The position numbers and the translations under genes were made by a program. DNA of 64,000 nucleotides from Kribbella aluminosa (GTDB lineage: Bacteria > Actinomycetota > Actinomycetes > Propionibacteriales > Kribbellaceae): contig NZ_JAGINT010000001.1 of the NCBI RefSeq assembly GCF_017876295.1, positions 3,410,001 through 3,474,000 on the forward strand, in the 5' to 3' direction. Positions 34,565 to 41,550 of the stretch are shown here, one piece after another (positions within the stretch are counted from its first letter, which is position 1; each line of letters starts with the position of its first letter). The notes under the pieces are model-generated. The model was not told where the DNA came from. It did not search any database and saw nothing but the letters and a program-made list of their open reading frames with translations.

Positions 34565-35270
34565 CGCCCCGCGGCCGGAACTGGATGCTGATCCGCGGCC
34601 CGACATGTCCAGCCGCCTTCGGAATCGCGTGCTCCCACGTGCGCTGACAGGAGCCACCCATGACAATCAGATCCCCGTGGCCGAGCGGGTACCGCACGGT
34701 CGACCCCACCACCTGCCCGCCGCCGCGCGTGTCCTCGTTCCCGCCGCCGTGCGTGCCCTCGTTCCCGCCGCCGTGCGTGCGGTCGCTTGCGTTGCCCGGC
34801 CGCGGGCGCAGCGCCAGGACGCGCGGCTCACCGACCGAGAGGATCGCGACCATCGTGTCCTCGTGGTTGCCCCGCCCGATCCGGTCCCCGTGCCAGGCGA
34901 CGCTGTCCTTGCCGTCCCGGTAGAAGCACAGCCCCGCCGTCCGGAACGGTTCGCCCAGCTCGTCCGCGTAGTACGCGCTGAGGGCGTCCCGGGCCTGATC
35001 CAGGACGGGCAGCGGGAGCGGTGCGTTCTCGCCGTAGAAGCACAACAACCGCGGCACGTCGACCACCCGGTCGTACATCTGCCGCCGCTCCGCCTGCCAC
35101 GGAACCTCGCTCGCCAGCCGCCCGTACACCTCGTCGGCCCCGGCAAGCCACCCCGGCAACACGTCGACCCAAGCCCCACGCCCCAGCCCGGTCCGGCTAA
35201 TCCCGCCCAACGGCCCCAGCGCAGGCTCCTCGAACCCACCGAACAACGACCCCTGAAGGTCAGCACCCAT
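34557..35270 (-). CDS. alkB: AlkB-family 2-oxoglutarate/Fe(II) dioxygenase
   Basis: A 237-residue dioxygenase that repairs alkylated bases by oxidative demethylation. The iron ligands are seen in SVAWHGDRIGRGNHED (H-x-D near residue 126) and TWEHAIPKAAG (His near 215), and the 2-oxoglutarate Arg lies in GPRISIQFRPRG. The RxxxxxR pair and nucleotide lid are in VPWQAERRQMYDR and VDVPRLLCFYGE. Odd feature: between VLALRPRPG and VVGSTVRYPLGHGDL there is a Gly/Asn repeat (THGGGNEG, THGGGNED, TRGGG; 24-bp DNA unit, about 34723-34795) lengthening a surface loop. The in-frame repeat should not destroy the core. Confidence 0.87.
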   Translation of the reverse strand: MGADLQGSLFGGFEEPALGPLGGISRTGLGRGAWVDVLPGWLAGADEVYGRLASEVPWQAERRQMYDRVVDVPRLLCFYGENAPLPLPVLDQARDALSAYYADELGEPFRTAGLCFYRDGKDSVAWHGDRIGRGNHEDTMVAILSVGEPRVLALRPRPGNASDRTHGGGNEGTHGGGNEDTRGGGQVVGSTVRYPLGHGDLIVMGGSCQRTWEHAIPKAAGHVGPRISIQFRPRGVR

Positions 35271-35380
35271 ACCCCCACCATACCGGAGATTCGAACAGAT
35301 GTTCCCCTAAGCCTTCGCGGCGGTGTCCATGACCTAGTCGACGCTTTGACGCCATCTGCGGGCATGGCTGCTGTATGTCG

Positions 35381-37675
35381 TTATCTGGGGTGATGTCGAC
35401 GCGCGGGAGGCGGGCTCGGTGGTGGCTGCTGCGGCCCGGGCGTGCGCGTGTGGAGGGTGACCACGCCTGTGGTGCCGTCGACGGTGACGAGTTGTCCGGT
35501 GTGGAGTCGGTGAGTGGCGTCGCCGGTTCCGACAACTGCGGGGATTCCGTATTCGCGCGCGACGATGGATGCGTGCGCGGCGAGGGTGCCGCCGTCGGTG
35601 ATCACCGCGGCGGCGCGCGCGAACAGCGGTGTCCAGGCCGGCGCGGTGGCCTTGGCGACCAACACGTCGCCGTCGGCGAAGTCAGCGAAGTCGTCCGGTC
35701 CGTGGACGACGTGGACCGGGCCGGTGGCGCGCCCTGCGGAGGCGGGATGTCCGACGAGTGCACCCGGTGGGATCGGGCTGGTGCCGCGGGCTTGTTGTAC
35801 GGCGTGCTCGATGAGGTCGCCGATCACGCGCGGCGGGCGGCCGAGGGTCAACGGTGCGGCGAGCCGCCGCTGCCGCTGCCAGATCTCGCGCCGTCCGCCG
35901 ACGTCGTTGATCGGCCGCGAATCGCCCGCGAGTGCGGCGGCAAGTTCGTCGTGGGCGCAGAAGTGGACGTCGTCGGGCAGGTCGATCTGTCCGGCGCCGG
36001 CCAGGTGTTCGCCCATGCGCCGCGCGCAGGTCCGCAACACTGGCCAGGCGAGGGTGAGGTCGCGGGCCTGCTCTTCGCGGATGACTGCGTAGCGCTGGTT
36101 GACGCGCAGCAGCCGGTCGAATTCGGCCAGCAGCCGGGGCCGGTCAGCCAGGGCTTGTCGGCAGCGGAGCGTGGCGTCGTTCCGGTGGTGGGTGAGGTCG
36201 TGCCGGCGGATGGCAGCGTCCTTGTCGGCGTCGATGGTGGTTAGTTCAGCAGCGATCGGGTGGTACCAGTCGATGCTCTGTACTGCGTGTGCAGCAGCGC
36301 CCGGTGTGGTCAGCCCTCGCAGGAGGGCTTGGACTCCGCCGTCGCTGTCGGGCAGCACGCCGCGGAGGTGGTGGCGGGTGAAGCGGGTCAGGCGTGCCTC
36401 CATCTTCCAGGCCGACCCGCCGACGATGGCCAGGTACCACAGCCAGATCCCTGCCTCCCGGCCGAGAGTGTCGACCAGCTCGCTGAGGCGTTGAGGCGTT
36501 GCCGTGTCGGCCTCGGCGGCCGCGGCGGCGACGAGCTGGCGGTAACGCGGCGCGTGGTCGTCGCGCCATTGGCGTTCCAGCTCAGCCAGAATGGCTCGGT
36601 CGGCCCCGGCCGGGTCGCGACCGACCCGGATCAACGCGTTGTAGAGGATCTTGACCGCATGTGTGCGGCCGTGCCGCAGGATCCGTGCGAGGAGTTTCGG
36701 TGACGGGGTCGGCGTGGCGTTGTAGTACCAGCCGTTGACGAGGGCGTACCGGAACGGCACCTGGACGCCGACGGTGGCCTGCATGCCGTCGAGGTAGCCG
36801 TCCTCGAGCGTCGGCAGCAGCCAGGTGGCGAACAGCGGGGTGACCGCTTCGGGTAGCCATTCGCCGAGCCGGAAGTTGCGCATCCACAGACCCGGCCCCG
36901 GCGGTGTCCACGACGCGGGCTGCGGGAGGGCGGTCATCGGCCGGGCCTGCAACAGCCACAGGGTGCCATCGTGATCGATGGCCCACTCGATGTCCTGTGG
37001 CCTGGCGTCGTACCGGTCCGCCACCCGCCGTGCCAGCTGCGCCACCGCGGCCGCCTGCGTGCTCGAGAGAACCGGGTCACCGCCGGGAGCCGGGCGGGTC
37101 AACGTGACTGCGCCGCCGAGGGTGATCATCCACTCCTCGCCGATCGCTGCGCCCGACACGAGTGGATCGCCCAGCCCGGCCACAGCAGTGACGACTGCTT
37201 GGGTGCGGTCGCCGGTGACCGGATGGGCGGTGAAGGCCACGCCTGCACCGACGGCGTCGACCATGGCCTGCACGAGGACAGCCATCCCGGTGGCCCCGCC
37301 GCCGTTCCGGTGGTGGTAGGCCGTGACCCGCTCGCTGGCCGCCGCCGAGAAGCATCGCCGCACCGCGTCACCGAGCTCGGCTCGCGCCACGTTCAGGTAG
37401 GTCTCGTACAGGCCGGCGTACGAGGCATCCGGCAAATCCTCGGCGGTACCCGAGGAGCGCACTGCGAACCGGCTGCTACCCATCCTGTCGGCCACTGAAG
37501 CCAGCTTCGTGTCGAGGCCCGGGTCGTGGAGGGCAGCGCTGGTGACCACGATCCCTGGCGGTACGGGAAAGCCGGCGGCTAGAAGGTCGGCCAGCACACC
37601 GGCCTTGCTGCCGAGCAGCGCCCGATCTACGACTCCGGCATCAGCAAGAGCCACGATCGCGTGAGCTTGACTCAT
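35381..37675 (-). CDS. PEP-synthase-like phosphotransferase (rifampin-phosphotransferase type)
   Basis: A 764-residue protein with three parts. The N-terminal ATP-grasp domain has GSKAGVLADLLAAGFPVPPG near residue 22, FAVRSSGTAEDLPDASYAGL near 75 and IEWAIDHDGTLWLLQARPMT near 245. The middle domain (270-660) corresponds to the acceptor-binding part of rifampin phosphotransferases. The C-terminal swivelling domain carries the phospho-His motif GGTLAAHASIVAREYGIPAV near 700. The chemistry of the family is transfer of a phosphate from ATP via His to an acceptor such as rifamycin, pyruvate or other small molecules. The acceptor here is unknown. It is divergent from a padR gene, and its start lies close to a 28-bp palindrome. 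Confidence 0.82.
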   Translation of the reverse strand: MSQAHAIVALADAGVVDRALLGSKAGVLADLLAAGFPVPPGIVVTSAALHDPGLDTKLASVADRMGSSRFAVRSSGTAEDLPDASYAGLYETYLNVARAELGDAVRRCFSAAASERVTAYHHRNGGGATGMAVLVQAMVDAVGAGVAFTAHPVTGDRTQAVVTAVAGLGDPLVSGAAIGEEWMITLGGAVTLTRPAPGGDPVLSSTQAAAVAQLARRVADRYDARPQDIEWAIDHDGTLWLLQARPMTALPQPASWTPPGPGLWMRNFRLGEWLPEAVTPLFATWLLPTLEDGYLDGMQATVGVQVPFRYALVNGWYYNATPTPSPKLLARILRHGRTHAVKILYNALIRVGRDPAGADRAILAELERQWRDDHAPRYRQLVAAAAAEADTATPQRLSELVDTLGREAGIWLWYLAIVGGSAWKMEARLTRFTRHHLRGVLPDSDGGVQALLRGLTTPGAAAHAVQSIDWYHPIAAELTTIDADKDAAIRRHDLTHHRNDATLRCRQALADRPRLLAEFDRLLRVNQRYAVIREEQARDLTLAWPVLRTCARRMGEHLAGAGQIDLPDDVHFCAHDELAAALAGDSRPINDVGGRREIWQRQRRLAAPLTLGRPPRVIGDLIEHAVQQARGTSPIPPGALVGHPASAGRATGPVHVVHGPDDFADFADGDVLVAKATAPAWTPLFARAAAVITDGGTLAAHASIVAREYGIPAVVGTGDATHRLHTGQLVTVDGTTGVVTLHTRTPGPQQPPPSPPPARRHHPR

Positions 37676-37690
37676 CGAACACCACCATAG

Positions 37691-37718
37691 GTAGCATCGC
37701 AAAGTATTGTGATGCTAC
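37691..37718. promoter_or_regulatory. 28-bp palindrome, candidate PadR operator
   Basis: Two 12-bp arms, GTAGCATCGCAA (37691-37702) and TTGTGATGCTAC (37707-37718), match at 11 of 12 positions around AGTA. It lies 16 bases before the PEP-synthase-like start and 57 bases before padR, so one repressor could control both directions. A local drop in G+C also marks it as promoter DNA. Confidence 0.75.
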
Positions 37719-37774
37719 GTTAGGCACGTCGACGCGGGTCGGGCAAGAGCCGACCCCGCGAGAGGAGCCCCCAG

Positions 37775-38125
37775 ATGATGCTGCCGATGCGACCGGAACT
37801 GCTCAAGGGGCACCTCGACGCGCTGCTGCTGGCCGTGCTGGAACCCGCGCCACAGCACGGCTATGCCGTCATCGAATCGCTGCGCAGCAGCAGCGAGGGC
37901 GCGCTCGACCTACCGACCGGCACGGTCTACCCGGCGCTGCACCGCCTGGAACGGGCCGGTCTGATCGCCAGCGACTGGGAGACCGTCAGTGGGCGCCGTC
38001 GCCGCGCCTACCGCCTCACCGCATCCGGGCACACCGCCCTGCGCGAGCAGCGCGCGGTCTGGGAGCAGTTCTCCACCGCGGTCACCGCTGTCCTGGGCAG
38101 GCGGCCATGGCCGGCCACCGTCTGA
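37775..38125 (+). CDS. PadR-family transcriptional regulator
   Basis: A 116-residue winged-helix regulator of the short PadR-s2 type: LLKGHLDALLLAVLEPAPQH, GYAVIESLRSSSEGALDLPT, the wing region GTVYPALHRLERAGLIASDW and RRRRAYRLTASGHTALREQ. PadR repressors bind palindromic DNA as dimers and often regulate a neighbouring membrane protein and themselves. ATG 37775 stands seven bases after GGAG; other in-frame ATGs at 37778 and 37787 are possible. It overlaps the next gene, a HAAS-type membrane protein, by 19 bases. Confidence 0.92.
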   Translation: MMLPMRPELLKGHLDALLLAVLEPAPQHGYAVIESLRSSSEGALDLPTGTVYPALHRLERAGLIASDWETVSGRRRRAYRLTASGHTALREQRAVWEQFSTAVTAVLGRRPWPATV

Positions 38126-38834
38126 CCCCCAACGTCGACGCGCGTGCACAGGCACGGATCGACGCCTACCTGGACGAACTCGCCCACCTACTCCACGGCC
38201 CACGCCGGCGCCGCGCACGAATCCTCGCCGAAATCCGCGAGGGACTTGACCAGTCGATCGCCGACCACACCACCGACGGCCACGCCGAGGACCAGGCCGT
38301 CGAATCGGCCATCGACCACTTCGGCACCCCACCGGCCGTCGCCGCCGCGTTCACCGGAGAACTCATCACCGCCCACGCCCGGCACACCATCGCCTGGTAC
38401 ATCGCCACCGGGCCCGTGGTCGGTATCTGGTGGCTCCTACTTCTCCAGCCGCACCCCTGGCGCGCCGGCGCACTCGGCCTGCTTGCCGCCATCCCCATCC
38501 TCCCCCTGATCGCCGTCGCGACCGCCACCGCCGCCGGAACGTTCGCCACCACCGGCCGGCTGATCCGCTGGCTGCCAGAGGCCAGCCCCGGCCGCGCGCT
38601 CGCCGCCACGATCGCCGTCGCAGCCCTGGCTGTCGTCGGCGACGTCACCGTGATCACCCTGTATACGCAATCCGCGACATCGGTGCGGCCGTTGGGACCA
38701 TCGCGATCGGCGGAAGCCTCGTCCGCATCGTCTGCAGCGTGATCGCGCTCCTCCACGCCACCCTCATGCGCCGCGACAGCACGCCCCCGGCCCCAGCGCC
38801 GCCAGGTACCGGGTCGCGCGATGGCCGCCGGTGA
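38107..38834 (+). pseudogene. PadR-linked HAAS-type membrane protein, apparently frameshifted near its 3' end
   Basis: The frame from ATG 38107 gives a HAAS-like helical domain (RIDAYLDELAHLLHGPRRRR, ARILAEIREGLDQSIADH, VESAIDHFGTPPAVAAAF) that normally partners a PadR regulator. Membrane helices from about residue 93 follow. At 38660 the frame reads VITLYTQ and then turns hydrophilic, stopping at 38742. Another frame from 38664 continues the membrane protein smoothly (YAIRDIGAAVGTIAIGGSLV, then IVCSVIALLHATLMRR) to a stop at 38834, overlapping the next start. A duplicated TA within GTATAC (38661-38666) explains the shift. It could be a real mutation or a sequence error; the short form is 211 residues. 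Confidence 0.7.
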
Positions 38835-39363
38835 CATCCTTGGCCTGCCGATCCCCGACGCCGGGCCGGTGTTCGCGGCTACGCTCGTGGTTCACGTCAC
38901 CAGCGGACTCACCGCCGTGGCCGCCGGCGCCCTTGCCGCCACGGCGAAGAAGCGCCCCGGCCGGCATCCTCGCGCCGGCCACGTCTACCTGATTGCGCTC
39001 GCCGGCGTCTTCACCACCGCAACCATCATGGCCACCATCCGCTGGCACGAAGACGCCCACCTGTTTGCCATCGCCCTCGTCGCCTTCGGCCTCGGCCTGT
39101 ACGGCTATCGAGCCCGCCGACGCCGCCGAGCAGGCTGGCCCCTCCACCACGCCACTGGCACAGGCGGCTCCTACATCGCTCTGCTCACAGGCTTCTACGT
39201 CGACAACGGCGCCTTCCTGCCGGTCTGGAACCGGCTACCGCACCTCACGTATTGGCTACTACCAACCATCGTCGGCACGCCACTCATCTGGCTCGCCCTC
39301 CACCGCCTCACCCGGCAGAACCAACGCACCAGTTCCAGCCTCGAGGCCAGACCGCCGCCCTGA
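38821..39363 (+). CDS. Membrane protein, DUF2306-like
   Basis: A 180-residue protein with about four to five helices. Texture: VFAATLVVHVTSGLTAVAAG with a His within the first helix, a short basic loop (ATAKKRPGRHPRAGHVY), LIALAGVFTTATIMATIRWH, then LFAIALVAFGLGLYGYRARR and WLLPTIVGTPLIWLALHRLT. Conserved-looking His residues inside helices suggest heme or proton chemistry, as in DUF2306-type proteins, but no function is established. ATG 38821 overlaps the restored frame of the upstream gene by 14 bases. It probably belongs to the padR transcript. Confidence 0.65.
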   Translation: MAAGDILGLPIPDAGPVFAATLVVHVTSGLTAVAAGALAATAKKRPGRHPRAGHVYLIALAGVFTTATIMATIRWHEDAHLFAIALVAFGLGLYGYRARRRRRAGWPLHHATGTGGSYIALLTGFYVDNGAFLPVWNRLPHLTYWLLPTIVGTPLIWLALHRLTRQNQRTSSSLEARPPP

Positions 39364-39617
39364 ATCCAGGCAAGGCGGAATCCCGCTCCCACAGCCCCAC
39401 CGCGCGAGACGGCGCACGCACCTCCGCGTCAGCGACACTTGTCCACGACGCAGAGACCCAGGTCACAAGCCAGTTCCAGAGTCTGTGCTTAAGGGAACGC
39501 ATGTCCCTGGGTTTCCCTCCAGTGCGATCTGAGGTGTCGAATCCGGGTCGCTCTGTTCGTCGCATGGGCGAGAGGGTGTCCACCAGGGCGCTGTCACGAC
39601 CGAAGGAGTTGCTGACG
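39364..39617. other. Intergenic region, nothing recognised
   Basis: No gene is supported here. The region shows lower codon-like order, the segment GTGCTTAAGGGAACGC near 39486 and the ribosome site GAAGGAG at 39602-39608 for the next gene. It may carry the promoter of the SCO6745-family gene. Confidence 0.5.
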
Positions 39618-40442
39618 ATGCTGCACCCGCAGGCCAAGATCCACCGGATGTCCGAGCTCGTCGAGCCGATCGCGACCGTCACGTTCTCCGACGTGCCGAA
39701 CGAGGCGTTCCTGGCGATCGGCATGCGCAACTACTGGGACGGCTACTTCGCGGGCCGTGCCGCTCCGCTGGGGATGGCGCCGGCCGAGGTGGTGCACGCG
39801 GTGTTCTACAACTTCGCTCCCGGCGAGGTGGCCCGGCACATCCCGTGGGTCTGGGGGAAGACGACTCCCGAGGAGGCGATCGCCGTCCGCGAGCGGGGAA
39901 GTGCCGAGGCGCTCCGGCAGCGGATCGGGAACCTGGCCGAGTCACCCGGTCTGGTGCGGGCCGCCGAACTGGCCACCCGCGCCGGCCTCAGCGCTCCGAG
40001 CGAGGGCCGAGCGCTGTACGCCGGACTCAAGGTGCTGGATGTTCCTGAGGACCCGGTGGCCAGGCTCTGGCACGCGGCGACGCTCTTGCGGGAACACCGC
40101 GGCGACGGCCACAACGCTGCTCTTCTCACCCTCGGCATCGGCGGCACCGAGGCCCACGTGCTGATGGCGCTCGCCCTCGGAATGCCGGCGGAGAAGTTCG
40201 GCCGGATCCATCACCTGCCCAAGCCGCAGCTCGACGCAGTGATCGACGGCCTCCGCGCCCGCGGGCTCGTCACGCCCGCCGGCACTTTCACCGACGCCGG
40301 CCGCGAGACCAAACAACAGATCGAAACCCTCACCGACCACCTGGCGACTCCGGCGTACGGAATCCTCACCACAGCCGAGCTCGACGAGCTCATCACCACC
40401 CTCGAACCGATTGCCGCCGCAGCGGAGGAAGCCGATAGCTGA
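39618..40442 (+). CDS. SCO6745-family protein (SalK-like)
   Basis: A 274-residue helical protein common in actinomycetes. Typical motifs: NEAFLAIGMRNYWDGYFAGR near residue 35, RAAPLGMAPAEVVHAVFYNF, HIPWVWGKTTPEEAIAVRER near 75, WHAATLLREHRGDGHNAALL near 150 and the C-terminal helix-turn-helix-like tail (LDAVIDGLRARGLVTPAGTF). Relatives are annotated as SalK or HTH-containing proteins; biochemical function is unknown. ATG 39618 is nine bases after GAAGGAG. A much longer in-frame extension upstream has no coding texture and is rejected. The DinB-like gene converges three bases after the stop. Confidence 0.85.
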   Translation: MLHPQAKIHRMSELVEPIATVTFSDVPNEAFLAIGMRNYWDGYFAGRAAPLGMAPAEVVHAVFYNFAPGEVARHIPWVWGKTTPEEAIAVRERGSAEALRQRIGNLAESPGLVRAAELATRAGLSAPSEGRALYAGLKVLDVPEDPVARLWHAATLLREHRGDGHNAALLTLGIGGTEAHVLMALALGMPAEKFGRIHHLPKPQLDAVIDGLRARGLVTPAGTFTDAGRETKQQIETLTDHLATPAYGILTTAELDELITTLEPIAAAAEEADS

Positions 40443-40445
40443 CCG

Positions 40446-41012
40446 TCAGGCTGACTTGCCGGGACTGTTCCGTAGGTAGAGGTCGCGGAGCAGGCAGATC
40501 TCGGCCCCGTGGTGGATGAGTTCGACGTTCGTGTACAGGATCTTCTTCGCCATCGGCGCGTGGGCGAAGGCGGGTGGCTCGCCTTGAGGCTCGGTGAGTC
40601 CGGCCGTGCCGAGGCTGCGCACGCCGTTGATCCAAGTCTCGTACTCGTCGTCGAGTTGCTGCAGGGCTTCCCGGGCGGTGCCTGCGTAATGGAAGGTCTC
40701 GATGCCCATGGCCTCGCTGCTGAAGCGTTTGCTGTTCGTCGACGCCAACCCGCCGATCAGGTGCGCCAGTCGCCAGGCGATTGTCGTGACCAGTTCCTGC
40801 TCGTGGGGCGGCTCGGCGTAGTCCATGGTGAACTCGCCTCCCCCGAATGACATCGGCGCAGAACTCTCGCCACGCCGACTAAGCGTCCAGCAGTCCGGGA
40901 CCGGCTGCCAGAAGTACTCGTCGTCGGTCAGCCCGTCCAGCCGAGGCCTGAGCCGGTCCCGCCAGTGCGCGTCGATCTGATCGACCACCTCAGCATTCCA
41001 GTCAATGTCCAT
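40446..41012 (-). CDS. DinB-family protein (metal-dependent hydrolase/thiol-transferase fold)
   Basis: A 188-residue four-helix-bundle protein. The DinB pattern is clear: RDRLRPRLDGLTDDEYFWQP near residue 17, then TIAWRLAHLIGGLASTNSKR near 85 with the first metal-ligand His, and ILYTNVELIHHGAEICLLRD near 160 with the distal His pair. Such proteins may transfer or hydrolyse thiols such as mycothiol conjugates. ATG 41012 is chosen by family alignment (WNAEVVDQIDAHWRDRL); the frame stays open 126 codons further upstream but without coding texture. It converges on the SCO6745-type gene. Confidence 0.82.
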   Translation of the reverse strand: MDIDWNAEVVDQIDAHWRDRLRPRLDGLTDDEYFWQPVPDCWTLSRRGESSAPMSFGGGEFTMDYAEPPHEQELVTTIAWRLAHLIGGLASTNSKRFSSEAMGIETFHYAGTAREALQQLDDEYETWINGVRSLGTAGLTEPQGEPPAFAHAPMAKKILYTNVELIHHGAEICLLRDLYLRNSPGKSA

Positions 41013-41266
41013 CGGTAGACAGTAGTTGTCCTCTGCCTGGATGTGCGCCCGGAACTCCCCTGAGCGCCGCCTTCCGATGTAGTGGCACGCCGGGCACCCG
41101 AAGGCACCGAAAGGTCCAGCAACTGTTGGGCAACCGCGGTCGCCGGCGAGTGCCTGCCAGGTCGTTGGCCGACGCCACGATGCACTTGGCCAGGAACACC
41201 TAGTGCCGTTCCACGAACGGTTCGGGTTTGTAACCACCGCTGTCGCCCAGGACGAGGCAGCCCGAT
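41013..41266. other. Gap without a supportable gene; possible decayed coding sequence
   Basis: On the - strand, short pieces look protein-like in different frames (LVLGDSGGYKPEPFVERH near 41205-41260, a stop, then VFLAKCIVASANDLAGTR near 41145-41200, then CPACHYIGRRRSGEF near 41060-41100). They do not join into one frame and I recognise no family. It may be a decayed gene or non-coding DNA upstream of the DinB gene. Confidence 0.3.
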
Positions 41267-41364
41267 GCCATCGTTTGAGTGGTTCACCCCTGAAGTGGTC
41301 CGTTAACACCCCGCATACAGGCGGCAAACGGACCACTTCAAAGGTGAACCACTCAAACGATGGC
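41267..41364. repeat. 88-bp dyad repeat element, copy 4, extended to a 98-bp near-perfect hairpin
   Basis: The 88-bp core is 41272-41359. Here the arms are perfect far beyond the core: 22 bp outside (41267-41288 with 41343-41364), a CC/AA two-base mismatch, then 14 bp inside (TGAAGTGGTCCGTT with its complement at 41327-41340). The loop is 22 bases with its own CCGC/GCGG mini-stem. The centre reads GCATAC instead of GCATGC. It is the most stable copy and the only one not behind a stop codon. Confidence 0.9.
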
Positions 41365-41550
41365 AACCTCAACGTTCCTTGATGCGACACACGTGGTCAC
41401 CAGACGCCTGTCGCGGGTCAGTTGGAGACGTGTGTCGTGGACCTGTTGGCGGATCACATCCGCGGTCGGTTGCAGCCGGGGTCTCGATGCGGGATGGACC
41501 GGCTGGTCCGGGAGACTGCTGGTCTCTGCCTCGGTCGACAGGAGGACGGT

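Noticed and set aside
39525..39560. GTGTCGAATCCGGGT resembles a tRNA T-loop, which could mark an integration site.
   Set aside because: The flanking bases do not pair as a T-stem and no acceptor or anticodon arm is found.
41013..41266. A second gene upstream of the DinB-like gene on the - strand.
   Set aside because: Protein-like pieces exist in different frames but do not join or match a family I know; recorded only as possible decay.
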